Assembly (NCBI GenBank): GCA_022712895.1
Contig: JAFLJS010000034.1
Span: 1-39,397 of the forward strand
DNA: 39,397 nucleotides
From: Desulfocapsa sp.
GTDB lineage: Bacteria > Desulfobacterota > Desulfobulbia > Desulfobulbales > Desulfocapsaceae
Direction: 5' to 3'
Positions within the stretch are counted from its first letter, which is position 1. Every line of letters begins with the position of its first letter. The notes beneath the pieces are model-generated. The model saw only the letters and a list, made by a program, of their open reading frames with translations, was not told the DNA's origin and ran no database searches. This document shows positions 19,740-28,672 of the stretch, piece after piece. Position numbers and translations under genes: made by a program.

Positions 19740-21382
19740 TGGGAGACGATACTTTACGTTTGCTGGATAGGCAATTCTCTAGGTTTCTTGCTGAACGGTC
19801 ATTGTTTTCAGGTGTTGAAAAAACATATTTGCAGGATCTTGTTTGCAAGCTCTCGATAACTCTTGCGAAGGGGGATAGCTGTCTCTTGCTGTCTGCGGAA
19901 GAAATAGATCTTGTAAAGCGCTCCGGATTGTGTGGCGACGGGCAATTTCCGCTGTGTATTTTTGATGGATATCTCTATCTGCAACGTTTCTTTCAGTATG
20001 AAAAACAGCTGGCTCGGAAAGTTGGGCGTTTAGCTGTGAAATCAGAAGTGCTCAAAGCGGATGCAGCTCTTGTTGAGAGTTTGTTTGTTGGGCAGGAAAA
20101 GGAAGATTTGCAGCGAGTGGCAGCTGAGCAGGCATTGCAGAAAAATCTTCTGATTATTTCTGGCGGTCCGGGGACTGGAAAAACCACAACGGTGATTAAG
20201 ATTCTGGCACTTTTGCAAGATGCTTCTTCCGCCAAACTCCGCGTCGCACTGGCAGCGCCTACTGGAAAAGCGGCCATGCGTTTGCAGGAATCCATTGCCG
20301 CTGGTATTCATGGCTTGCCCATATCCGAAAAAGAAAAGACGAATCTGCCAATGAAGGCTTCCACTTTGCATCGTCTGCTGGGTGTTATACGGTACTCGCC
20401 ATTCTTTCGTCACAATAGTAAAAATCCATTGCCTTGTGATGTGCTGGTGGTGGATGAGGCGTCCATGGTTGATCTCTCTTTGATGAGTAAACTGGTGGCG
20501 GCCTTGCGTCCCGGAACGCGTTTGCTTTTGTTGGGAGACAAGAATCAATTGGCCTCGGTTGAATCGGGGACAGTGCTTGCTGATATGATGACGGCTCTTC
20601 CTGCAAATACCATTGAGTTAACAAAAAGTTATCGTTTCGATCATGCTATTAAACAGTTTGCGGAAGCTATTAATAGTGGTGAACGGAAAGAGGCTTGGCG
20701 AATAGTATCTAACGGACAGGCAGGACATATATCCCTGCTCAAGGAAGATATTGCCGCCTACGGTGGAACAAGATATTTGTCTTATATGCAGGCTGTCTCA
20801 CGCGCAAACAATAAAGATGCGTATAAAAAACTCTATTCCATGCTTCACTCTTTTAAGATTCTCTGCGCTCTGCGTCAGGGGAAGGCTGGTGTCGCTGGTA
20901 TAAATAATATGGTTGAGCAATATCTTACAGCAAAAGGCTATGACTGTCTGGCTACAGAATGGTATCCGGGGCGACCCGTGATGGTCAGTAAGAATGAGTA
21001 TGGCCTGGATCTGTATAATGGTGACATTGGCATCTGCCTTCCTGATCCTGCACGACCCGGAAGTGTAAAGGTGTGGTTTGAGAAAAATGATGGAAGCTTG
21101 CAGGGAGTTTTGCCTGGACGTTTAAGTTATTGTGAGACGGTGTATGCCCTCACCATTCACAAAAGCCAGGGCGCTGAGGTAGCTGATGTATTGGTGGTGC
21201 TGCCTGAGGGTGAGTCGGCGCTTGTGACCCGGGAACTTCTCTATACCGCAGTCACCCGGGCAAGTCGGTCAGTGACAGTGGCCGCAAGTCAAGCTGCTTT
21301 TCAAGGGGCCGTCCGTGCCAGGATACGGCGTTCCAGCGGGCTTGCTAAATTGATTTCGCAGGTAAATGGTGAACTGATATAG
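19739..21382 (+). CDS. recD: Exodeoxyribonuclease V, alpha subunit
   Basis: RecD, the 5'-3' SF1B helicase of RecBCD. 547 residues: an N-terminal RecB-interaction domain, Walker A SGGPGTGKTTT (about 140-150), AAPTGKAAMRLQESI (motif Ia), VLVVDEASMVDLSLMSKL (motif II), LLLGDKNQLASVESG (motif III) and the C-terminal TIHKSQGAEVADVLVVLP with LLYTAVTRA. No RecD2-type N-terminal HhH extension is present, consistent with membership of RecBCD. Its ATG overlaps the recB TGA (TGATG). It is convergent with amt across about 125 bases that contain a 7-bp inverted repeat (TCCCTGC/GCAGGGA) but no T-tract. Confidence 0.97.
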   Translation: MGDDTLRLLDRQFSRFLAERSLFSGVEKTYLQDLVCKLSITLAKGDSCLLLSAEEIDLVKRSGLCGDGQFPLCIFDGYLYLQRFFQYEKQLARKVGRLAVKSEVLKADAALVESLFVGQEKEDLQRVAAEQALQKNLLIISGGPGTGKTTTVIKILALLQDASSAKLRVALAAPTGKAAMRLQESIAAGIHGLPISEKEKTNLPMKASTLHRLLGVIRYSPFFRHNSKNPLPCDVLVVDEASMVDLSLMSKLVAALRPGTRLLLLGDKNQLASVESGTVLADMMTALPANTIELTKSYRFDHAIKQFAEAINSGERKEAWRIVSNGQAGHISLLKEDIAAYGGTRYLSYMQAVSRANNKDAYKKLYSMLHSFKILCALRQGKAGVAGINNMVEQYLTAKGYDCLATEWYPGRPVMVSKNEYGLDLYNGDIGICLPDPARPGSVKVWFEKNDGSLQGVLPGRLSYCETVYALTIHKSQGAEVADVLVVLPEGESALVTRELLYTAVTRASRSVTVAASQAAFQGAVRARIRRSSGLAKLISQVNGELI

Positions 21383-21507
21383 GTATTTTGTGGGAATGTT
21401 CCGGAAGGTTGTCGGGGGGGGCTGTATTAAACGTGGAGAGAGAACGACCATCCCTGCAAGGAGGAAAAGGGAGAGCAGGGACAGTCGAGGAGGAGTCGTG
21501 AGAAGTG

Positions 21508-22836
21508 TTAGTTTATGGTCTGGAAGTCATTATAGGCATGGGCACCATGTTCGGTGATGTCTACTCCAAGCATTTCATCTTCTTTGCTGATACGCAGACC
21601 GATGGTCATGTCGATTACCTTGAAGAGGATAAACGCTGTCCCGAAAGCCCAGACAAATGCAGTCCCGATTCCAATCAGCTGGGTTATCATGATTTTACTG
21701 GTTGTGCCCCCCATGTTGAAGATTCCTGCGGCAAGGGTTCCCCATGCGCCACACACACCGTGGACAGAAATTGCGCCAACCGGATCGTCAATATGCATTT
21801 TGTCGATGGTGACAACAGAAAGTACTACCAGGACGCCGGAGATGGCACCGATAATTACAGCGCTTGTGGGTGACACGTTTGCACATCCTGCGGTGATACC
21901 GACAAGGCCGGCCAGTGCACCGTTTAAGCTCATGCCGATATCCGGCTTTTTAAACATGATCCATGAAGCAAACATGGCGAAAATTGCACCCGTTGCTGCA
22001 GAGAGGTTGGTGGTGACGAAAATCATGGCAATGGAGCTGTCGCCAGTGGTGGTTGATCCGGCATTGAATCCGAACCAGCCGAGCCAGAGGATGAAGACAC
22101 CAATTGCGGCCATGGGGATGTTGTGGCCAGGAATTGCACGCACTTCGCCTTTTGGTCCGTATTTTCCAATGCGTGGTCCAAGAACAATCGCTCCTGCCAG
22201 AGCTGCCCATCCACCAATCGAATGTACCACCGTGGAACCCGCAAAATCTATAAATCCCAGTTTTTCCAGCCATCCGCCGCCATTCAGCAGAGAGCCCCAG
22301 GCCCACGATCCAAAAATCGGGTAGATAACAGCGCAGAGGACAACGGAGTAAATCAGATATCCTATGAATTTTGTTCTCTCAGCAACGGCTCCTGAAACAA
22401 TGGTGGCGGCAGTAGCTGCAAATACACACTGGAACATCCAGAAAGCGAGTACCCAATGATCTCCCTCGGGGCCTGTCCATCCGGAGAGAAAAAAACCGTC
22501 TGTGCCGATCCATCCCGTTGGGCTGGTGCCAAACATGAGCCCAAATCCGATTGCCCAAAAGGCGATGGAGCCCATGGAGAAATCCATCAGGTTTTTCATC
22601 ATAATATTGACGGCACTTTTTGCTCTGGTAAACCCGGATTCAACCATGGCAAAACCGGCCTGCATAAAAAAGACAAGGCAGGCAGCAATGAGTGTCCATA
22701 CGAAGTTCAGATTAGTCTGTAAAAGGTCTATGGCGTCTTTGTTGCTGCTTATGGTGGCGTTGGCAACCTCTTCTCCGCCGTAGGCGATGGCTGGTATGAG
22801 TAGTAGTGGGGCCATGGCCCAAATTCTTTTTTTCAC
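21508..22836 (-). CDS. amt: Ammonium transporter (Amt/MEP/Rh family)
   Basis: 442-residue channel-like ammonium transporter of the inner membrane. It starts at GTG, eight bases after AGGAGG. The first about 21 residues (KKRIWAMAPLLLIPAIAYGG) look like a cleaved signal peptide, as in E. coli AmtB. About eleven membrane spans follow. Family marks are FFMQAGFAMVESGFTRAKSAVNIMMKN, the first pore histidine in STVVHSIGGWAAL and the second in ISVHGVCGAWGTLAAG. It lies 84 bases downstream of the PII gene, and the two probably form one nitrogen-regulated operon, with PII blocking the channel when nitrogen is plentiful. Confidence 0.97.
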   Translation of the reverse strand: MKKRIWAMAPLLLIPAIAYGGEEVANATISSNKDAIDLLQTNLNFVWTLIAACLVFFMQAGFAMVESGFTRAKSAVNIMMKNLMDFSMGSIAFWAIGFGLMFGTSPTGWIGTDGFFLSGWTGPEGDHWVLAFWMFQCVFAATAATIVSGAVAERTKFIGYLIYSVVLCAVIYPIFGSWAWGSLLNGGGWLEKLGFIDFAGSTVVHSIGGWAALAGAIVLGPRIGKYGPKGEVRAIPGHNIPMAAIGVFILWLGWFGFNAGSTTTGDSSIAMIFVTTNLSAATGAIFAMFASWIMFKKPDIGMSLNGALAGLVGITAGCANVSPTSAVIIGAISGVLVVLSVVTIDKMHIDDPVGAISVHGVCGAWGTLAAGIFNMGGTTSKIMITQLIGIGTAFVWAFGTAFILFKVIDMTIGLRISKEDEMLGVDITEHGAHAYNDFQTIN

Positions 22837-22920
22837 GAGATATTCCTCCTGGGGTATCTATTGTTAAGACTACGTTTTGTTTGTTGGGTGTTGATGGCGA
22901 ACAGTCGTCAGGTGTAAGTG

Positions 22921-23647
<727 letters not shown>

Positions 23648-23980
23648 ATGAGTGACTTTTTTGGAAAAATCTTGGCATGGGTAGAATCGACGCATATTCA
23701 GGAACAGGTGGCAAATGTTGATTATGCCGGGCTTTTTACTAATCCCTGGTTCCTGGTGCCCTTTATAGCAATCGTTTTGTATCTTTTGTATAAGCAATCT
23801 TTTAAAGACCTTATCATCATAATTATCTTTATAGGTGTCTGGTGGGTCAGTGGCACAGCATATATGGATACACTTGTTGTCGGTAATGAATTGCAGATAA
23901 GTAAAATTTTACCAGTCCTCTTCGGTGGGGCGGCGGTGTTGGGGTTTGTCGTTTATATGTTCTTTGGACGTTCGGATTAG
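23648..23980 (+). CDS. Small inner-membrane protein, unknown function
   Basis: 110 residues with two or three membrane segments (PWFLVPFIAIVLYLLY, DLIIIIIFIGVWWVSG and ILPVLFGGAAVLGFVVYMFF). It begins MSDFFGKILAWVESTHIQEQV and ends GRSD. No family is recognised. AGGGCGG about 10 bases upstream is a passable ribosome site. Its TAG stop is the first three bases of a hairpin repeat unit, exactly as at the universal stress protein gene. The neighbours do not suggest a role. Confidence 0.72.
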   Translation: MSDFFGKILAWVESTHIQEQVANVDYAGLFTNPWFLVPFIAIVLYLLYKQSFKDLIIIIIFIGVWWVSGTAYMDTLVVGNELQISKILPVLFGGAAVLGFVVYMFFGRSD

Positions 23981-24063
23981 TACTTTATAAAATCTCTTCA
24001 TGCTTTCCTGGAAAGAAGTTGGTTAAGGCCGATTTGTGTCGGTTCACTATTCATCACTGGTGC
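23978..24063. repeat. Hairpin repeat unit, copy 3 (diverged)
   Basis: Starts at the stop codon of the preceding gene with TAGTACTTTATAAAATCTCT. It keeps the GGAAAGAAGTTGGTTAAGG right arm, and continues through CGGTTCACTATTCATCACTG to GGTGC, parallel to the whole of copy 1 (8674-8756). The stem is degraded compared with copies 1 and 2, suggesting an older insertion or weaker selection. Confidence 0.6.
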
Positions 24064-24154
24064 TGGGTCTTTTGTTATGAGTCGGAGGATGTGTAGGGCA
24101 AAGGTATGGGCCAGGTCAAAGTAAAGTTGATTTTTTTAGGCTAGAGGGGAGGAA

Positions 24155-25222
24155 ATGCAATTTCGTAATGGTGTCTTTATTATTACCGAAGAAAAACGTT
24201 GCCCATTATACAACGTGGGGGAAGAGTTGCGCGTTGACGAAGGTGTTCTGACATTACCTGCGGCAAAACCTACCTGCCTCACCTTAACCAGTGATCTTAT
24301 AGAGCTTGCTTTGGTGGATGTTGCCTACGAGCACTACGCTCAGGGCACCAAGAAGAAAGTAAAGTTTGAGTGTGGTGGCTGCACCGGTATTATCCGCTTT
24401 GAATTTAAGAAAGAAAAGGAATTTGCAACAATTCAAATGCGTTTACTTGCCGCTGCTGATCGCCGTGAAAAAGTACGGTCAGTTGCTCGTTTCGCAGGGC
24501 TTCTGAGGAGTTTGGCAATATTTGAACCCCTTTCCGATGATGACCTTCTGGATCTGGCGACCTTGCTGAATCTTGAAGATTATCACTGGGGGTTTCCGAT
24601 TCTCCAGAAAGGTGATCCTGCTTCCAGCCTTTTTATTATAGTCAGCGGAAGAGTGGAAGTGATGGATGAAGACGGTGTCACCCTTGCCGAAATGGGACGA
24701 GGAGAGGTCTTTGGCGAGATGAGTCTACTCTCTGGCGACCGGGTTACAACCACTATTATGGCCATAGAACCCTGTCAGATTGTAAGTCTTAGTCAAAAGA
24801 ATTTTCAGCATATGCTGAATCGTTTTCCTGCATTACAGGTTTTTTTCTATAAGCTGCTGGTTGGGCGTATTACCACTATTAATGAACAGCGTGCGGAGGA
24901 ACTTTCTTCAGGGATGGTTGGGCAGCTGGGGGATATTCCACCCTTGGAACTGTGTCAGATGATTAATGCAAATCAGAAAACAGGCCGTTTGAAGCTTGAA
25001 GTGGGAGAAAAAAAGGCTAATCTTCTCTTTAATGAAGGTGAGTTGGTATCAGCCTCATTTGATGGTAAGGTGGGGAAGGAGGCGTTTTACGATGCTTTGG
25101 CCGTCGCTGATGGCCGTTTTAAGTTTGTGCAGGGCTTACAGAAACGTGACTTGACCTTGGGGGTTCTTGGTGGTTTTATGGGGATGCTTATGGAGGGAAT
25201 GAAACGTATAGATGATACCTAG
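24155..25222 (+). CDS. Cyclic-nucleotide-binding domain protein with C-terminal DUF4388
   Basis: 355 residues, soluble. The N-terminal about 110 residues are of unknown fold, with a lone CGGC motif. A CRP-type cyclic-nucleotide-binding domain spans about 118-240: GFPILQKGDPASSLFIIVSGRVEV, then EMGRGEVFGEMSLLSGDRVTTT, which is the phosphate-binding cassette G-E-x-S with R-x-T-T. A DUF4388 (PATAN-like) module, GQLGDIPPLELCQMINANQKTG to DGRFKFV, follows from about 253. There is no helix-turn-helix and no enzyme domain, so it probably senses a cyclic nucleotide and signals by protein contact. A strong ribosome site, GGGGAGGAA, precedes the ATG. It is monocistronic and convergent with guaD. Confidence 0.88.
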   Translation: MQFRNGVFIITEEKRCPLYNVGEELRVDEGVLTLPAAKPTCLTLTSDLIELALVDVAYEHYAQGTKKKVKFECGGCTGIIRFEFKKEKEFATIQMRLLAAADRREKVRSVARFAGLLRSLAIFEPLSDDDLLDLATLLNLEDYHWGFPILQKGDPASSLFIIVSGRVEVMDEDGVTLAEMGRGEVFGEMSLLSGDRVTTTIMAIEPCQIVSLSQKNFQHMLNRFPALQVFFYKLLVGRITTINEQRAEELSSGMVGQLGDIPPLELCQMINANQKTGRLKLEVGEKKANLLFNEGELVSASFDGKVGKEAFYDALAVADGRFKFVQGLQKRDLTLGVLGGFMGMLMEGMKRIDDT

Positions 25223-25300
25223 GCCGTGAGTGGTCACATCTTGCATATGCTGCGTCTAAGGAGTCTCAGCCATCTTGTAATGCTTTTTGTTCTGTGAAAC

Positions 25301-25789
25301 TTAGTACCTGACTTTGTTTTCCAACATATCCCATGCCTTAAATGTCTGTAGCGCATCGTTGCGTAATAGTTGGTGCATGGGCATCTTTCTCTCGTTTATC
25401 TCCTTTTTCAGTTCCTCGTAAATGAAAACATCATTAAATCCAGCTTCGGCAGCGTCTCTTTGGCCGGCTCCATAATAAATACATTTAATTTTTGCCCAGT
25501 AAGCGCCGGAGAGGCACATGGGGCAGGGTTCACAGTTAGCAAAGAGCTCACAGTCTGTGAGCTCAAAAGTGTTGAGGTATAGACATGCTTTACGGATACA
25601 GTCCACTTCTGCGTGGGCTGTCGGATCATTTGTTGATGTTACCCGATTCCAGCCTCTGGCTATAATTACACCCTTCTGAACAATAACAGCCCCAAATGGT
25701 CCGCCATCTCGGGCATCCATATGTTCTGCTGCCAGTTTGATGGCTTCTGCCATGAAAAAATCGTTACTGGCGGCTTTTCCTGCTTTCAT
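25301..25789 (-). CDS. guaD: Guanine deaminase (cytidine-deaminase-fold, GuaD type)
   Basis: Hydrolytic deamination of guanine to xanthine in purine salvage. 162 residues with the zinc site HAEV (His59, Glu61) and EPCPMC (Cys89, Cys92). The overall match to Bacillus-type GuaD is strong: TNDPTAHAEVDCIRKA, SGAYWAKIKCIYYGAG, and the C-terminal RDAAEAGFNDVFIYEEL that closes the active site in that family and distinguishes it from tRNA adenosine deaminase. A TTG directly before the ATG is an alternative start; AAGGAG is upstream of both. It is divergent from ferritin across about 200 bases. Confidence 0.88.
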   Translation of the reverse strand: MKAGKAASNDFFMAEAIKLAAEHMDARDGGPFGAVIVQKGVIIARGWNRVTSTNDPTAHAEVDCIRKACLYLNTFELTDCELFANCEPCPMCLSGAYWAKIKCIYYGAGQRDAAEAGFNDVFIYEELKKEINERKMPMHQLLRNDALQTFKAWDMLENKVRY

Positions 25790-25997
25790 CAAGCTGATTC
25801 TCCTTGTAGTATGGTCAGTGTGTGTTTCAAATTCAAGCAGTCTACTGCGGCTGCCACCAAGCCCAGCCGGTGAGGTAGGTCGGAAAGTCAGCAGCTGATC
25901 AACAATTAAATAGCAGTATTTTAAAGATGAAGAGTTTCACAACCCCATTCTGTTTCCGGACTTTTTACGAGTCCATCAAAGATGAAGGAGTATACAA

Positions 25998-26501
25998 ATG
26001 AAAAAGAAAATGGAAAAGGCATTTAATAAGCAGGTTAATGCAGAGCTCTATTCCAGTTATCTCTATTTATCCATGGAGTCTTATTTTCAATCAGTAAGTC
26101 TCACTGGTTTTGCGAAATGGATGCGCGGTCAGGTGCAGGAAGAGATGTTTCACGGAATTAAGATTTATGACTATATCCATGAACGTGGTGGTCGGGCACA
26201 GTTTGAATCTATTCAAAAACCAGAAGCAGAATGGAAATCTCCCCTGGTGGCATTTGAGCATATTCTGGCTCACGAGCAGAAGGTGACTGAACTGATTAAT
26301 GATCTAATTGATACCGCCCTTGAAGCACGTGATCATGCAGCTAAGGCATTTTTAGATTGGTTTATTATCGAGCAGGTTGAAGAAGAGGCTACCGTGGGTG
26401 AGATTGTGGATCGCTTGCGACTGATTGGTGATGATTCAAGCGGTTTGTTTCTTTTGGATTCTGAACTTTCCAAGCGTGTTTTTACCATGCCCGCAAAATA
26501 A
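25998..26501 (+). CDS. Ferritin (non-haem, FtnA type)
   Basis: 167-residue iron-storage subunit. It keeps the ferroxidase-centre ligands in the four-helix bundle: Glu in VNAELYSSYLYLSME, E-x-x-H in QEEMFHGIKIYDYI, Glu in AHEQKVTELIND and E-E-E in IIEQVEEEATVGEI. Length and motifs match bacterial FtnA, and no bacterioferritin haem Met is evident. A GAAGGAG ribosome site precedes the ATG. The upstream 200 bases carry a small hairpin (GGACT...AGTCC) close to the leader. It probably protects an anaerobe against iron/oxygen stress. Confidence 0.95.
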   Translation: MKKKMEKAFNKQVNAELYSSYLYLSMESYFQSVSLTGFAKWMRGQVQEEMFHGIKIYDYIHERGGRAQFESIQKPEAEWKSPLVAFEHILAHEQKVTELINDLIDTALEARDHAAKAFLDWFIIEQVEEEATVGEIVDRLRLIGDDSSGLFLLDSELSKRVFTMPAK

Positions 26502-26547
26502 TAGTATCCATTGCTTGCCTGTATACAGTTTCGTGCATACTTCTTTT

Positions 26548-26566
26548 GATAGTTATTCTCATTAAA
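26548..26566. promoter_or_regulatory. Possible Fur box before the HEAT-repeat gene
   Basis: GATAGTTATTCTCATTA plus the next two bases matches the 19-base Fur consensus at about 13 positions. It lies between the ferritin stop and the next gene, immediately before that gene's AAAAGGAG ribosome site. Proximity to ferritin makes iron control plausible, but AT-rich leaders give such matches by chance. Confidence 0.35.
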
Positions 26567-26576
26567 AGGAGCTGGT

Positions 26577-27287
26577 ATGAACAGAAAAATTAAAAAACGG
26601 GTTCTGGAACTCTTGGCAGGCGATCTTGCGACTGCCAGGAAGGAACTTGCGCAGTACGACGAACATGGGCTGGTGAATCCTTTGTTTTCGGCCCTATATC
26701 GTCCTGAAGAAACAATACGTTGGCATACGGTAACGCTGTTTGGTGAAGTGCTGGCCAGGCTGGCTGATAAGGATATGGAAGCCGCGCGTATTGTTATGCG
26801 TCGCTATCTCTGGAGCTTGAACGATGAATCTGGGGGTATTGGCTGGGGAGCCCCAGAAGCCATGGCGGAAGGAATATTTCATCATGACAGGCTTTGTGAT
26901 GAGTATGTTCATATGCTACTCTCCTATATGCAGCTCGATGGCCCTCTGGAACATCAGGATGGAAACTATCTGGAGTTGCCAGCCCTGCAGCGAGGGCTGC
27001 TCTGGGGAATTGCCAGAGTTGCGGAAAAACGAGCCGCACTTCTCCTTGAAAAAAATGTGGTGCCAGATCTTTTGCGTTACATGACGTCAGAAGATGCTGT
27101 CGTTCGTGCATTTGCAGCAAGGGCTCTTGGCTTGCTTGGTGTCGTAGCTGCTGAGGAAATCTTGCAGGCACAGTTGTCGGACAAACGTGAAATTCGGTTT
27201 TATCATAATGGTGAGTTTACACTGTTAACAGTTGGTGATTTTGCAAAAATTGCGCTCGAACAGGTGACAAATCTGCAACCAGCATAA
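26577..27287 (+). CDS. HEAT-repeat protein, DVU0298-like
   Basis: 236 residues, all-helical, resembling the DVU0298 family found in sulfate reducers and relatives. Characteristic parts are VNPLFSALYRPEETIRWHTVTLFG, ARIVMRRYLWSLNDESGGIGWGAPEAMAEG and the C-terminal VRAFAARALGLLG repeat with EIRFYHNGEFTLLTVGDFA. HEAT repeats usually serve as protein-protein scaffolds; the physiological role of this family is not known to me. The ribosome site AAAGGAG is well placed. The nitrilase-RfaE2 gene begins 21 bases after its stop, so the two may be co-transcribed. Confidence 0.82.
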   Translation: MNRKIKKRVLELLAGDLATARKELAQYDEHGLVNPLFSALYRPEETIRWHTVTLFGEVLARLADKDMEAARIVMRRYLWSLNDESGGIGWGAPEAMAEGIFHHDRLCDEYVHMLLSYMQLDGPLEHQDGNYLELPALQRGLLWGIARVAEKRAALLLEKNVVPDLLRYMTSEDAVVRAFAARALGLLGVVAAEEILQAQLSDKREIRFYHNGEFTLLTVGDFAKIALEQVTNLQPA

Positions 27288-27308
27288 AGAAGCGGAGATA
27301 AATGTAAG

Positions 27309-28580
27309 GTGAGTGATCAGGAAATTTCCAGGCTGGGTTTTTTACAGTTTGCAGTAAAACAAGGTGATATTAACGCCAATCTTGAGCGGGTCAAAAAAGG
27401 ACTCAGCGACTTGAATCCCCTCGCCGGTAGCCTGATTGCCCTGCCTGAGATGTGGGCCACAGGATTTGTGTATGAAAACCTGGAAATGTTGAGTGCTGAA
27501 ATGCCCTCTTTGCTTGAAGAATTGGAGAAACTTGCTCGTTCCTACAGCATAATTCTAGCGGGCTCTCTACCCTTACGGCAGGTCGTTGATGGCAGTGTGA
27601 GCCTAACCAACAGGCTCTATTTTTCAGGAACCGAACACCAACTCGCACCCGGAATTGATAAGCAGCATCTCTTTTCTTTCTGGAAAGAAGATCTCTGGTT
27701 CAAGGCCGGTAGTCAGCCAAAACCCGTTTCCCTGGCAGTTGATACCATTGTGGGGGGCCTGGTCTGCTACGATTTACGATTCCCGGAGGCTGCACAGTTT
27801 CAATGTCGACAAGGTGCCAACATTCTCCTTATGTCGGCACAGTGGCCCATGGCTCGAATTGAACAGTGGCGTGTTTTACTCCAGGCACGTGCAATCGAAA
27901 ATCAATGTTTTATTATTGCTGCCAATGCCTGCGGGCATTGGGATCATCTGCAGCTTGGAGGACATTCCATGCTGGTTGCTCCAGATGGGGAGATTCTTGC
28001 TGAAGCCGGAGAAACTGAAGAGTTTCGGGTCATGGAATATAATCTGGAAGTGCAGAAAGAATTGCGTGAGCGCTTTAATACCGTTGCCGGTACTCCCTGG
28101 TCAAAGGACGATGCCGAGAAGGTCTTCAGGCTTGATGATTTGCGACAGGTTTTGGAGGCGCGACGTCAGGTTGGGCAGAAGATTGTTTTTACCAATGGCT
28201 GTTTCGATATTCTGCATGCTGGTCATGTTGACTATTTGCAAAAAGCACGGCAACAGGGAGATTTTCTGGTGCTGGGGTTAAACGATGATCAATCCATACG
28301 CTCCATTAAAGGATCTGAACGGCCCATCAACGAGGAGTCGCAGCGTGCAAGGGTGCTGGCTGCCCTTGGATGTGTTGATGCTATTGTACTTTTTGGTGAG
28401 GATACGCCACTGCACCTGATCACGACTTTGCAGCCGGATGTGCTGGTGAAAGGGGCAGACTGGCAGGAAGATGAGATTGTTGGTGCTGCTGAGGTGAAAG
28501 CTGGTGGGGGCAGGGTGGAGCGTATTGCTTTTACCAGTCAAACCTCCACTACAGCACTGATTGAGCGGATCAAAGGATGA
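27309..28580 (+). CDS. Fusion: omega-amidase (nitrilase superfamily) + RfaE2 heptose-1-P adenylyltransferase
   Basis: 423 residues with two full enzymes in one frame. Residues about 8-265 form a YafV/Nit2-like omega-amidase with the Glu-Lys-Cys triad: Glu47 in LPEMWATGF, Lys118 in DKQHLF and Cys153 in LVCYDLRFPE. QARAIENQCFII and the closing RERFNTVAGTPW also fit YafV. Residues about 270-423 form an RfaE2/HldE C-domain that transfers AMP to D-glycero-D-manno-heptose 1-phosphate for LPS core: VFTNGCFDILHAGHVDYL (HxGH at 303-306), GLNDDQSIRSIKG, VKGADW and TSTTALIERI. No HldE kinase domain is attached. It starts at GTG with a GGAG 11 bases upstream. The two reactions have no obvious metabolic link. 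Confidence 0.9.
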   Translation: MSDQEISRLGFLQFAVKQGDINANLERVKKGLSDLNPLAGSLIALPEMWATGFVYENLEMLSAEMPSLLEELEKLARSYSIILAGSLPLRQVVDGSVSLTNRLYFSGTEHQLAPGIDKQHLFSFWKEDLWFKAGSQPKPVSLAVDTIVGGLVCYDLRFPEAAQFQCRQGANILLMSAQWPMARIEQWRVLLQARAIENQCFIIAANACGHWDHLQLGGHSMLVAPDGEILAEAGETEEFRVMEYNLEVQKELRERFNTVAGTPWSKDDAEKVFRLDDLRQVLEARRQVGQKIVFTNGCFDILHAGHVDYLQKARQQGDFLVLGLNDDQSIRSIKGSERPINEESQRARVLAALGCVDAIVLFGEDTPLHLITTLQPDVLVKGADWQEDEIVGAAEVKAGGGRVERIAFTSQTSTTALIERIKG

Positions 28581-28672
28581 AGGCGGATCAGTAGGATAGT
28601 GGTGAATGCCGAACTATGCGGGATTTCCCTGCAACGGTTCGACATTCATAGTTCAATATTCGTTCTGTTCCG
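28581..28672. terminator. Structured convergent junction between the fusion gene and recA
   Basis: An 8-bp inverted repeat (GAACTATG and CATAGTTC) encloses a smaller hairpin around GCGGGATTTCCCTGC. It lies between two converging genes, so it may serve as a bidirectional stop, but there is no T-tract. Confidence 0.35.

Noticed and set aside
21383-21507. Inverted repeat TCCCTGC/GCAGGGA between recD and amt as a terminator
   Set aside because: The stem is short with a long loop and no T-tract on either strand; too weak to list as a terminator.
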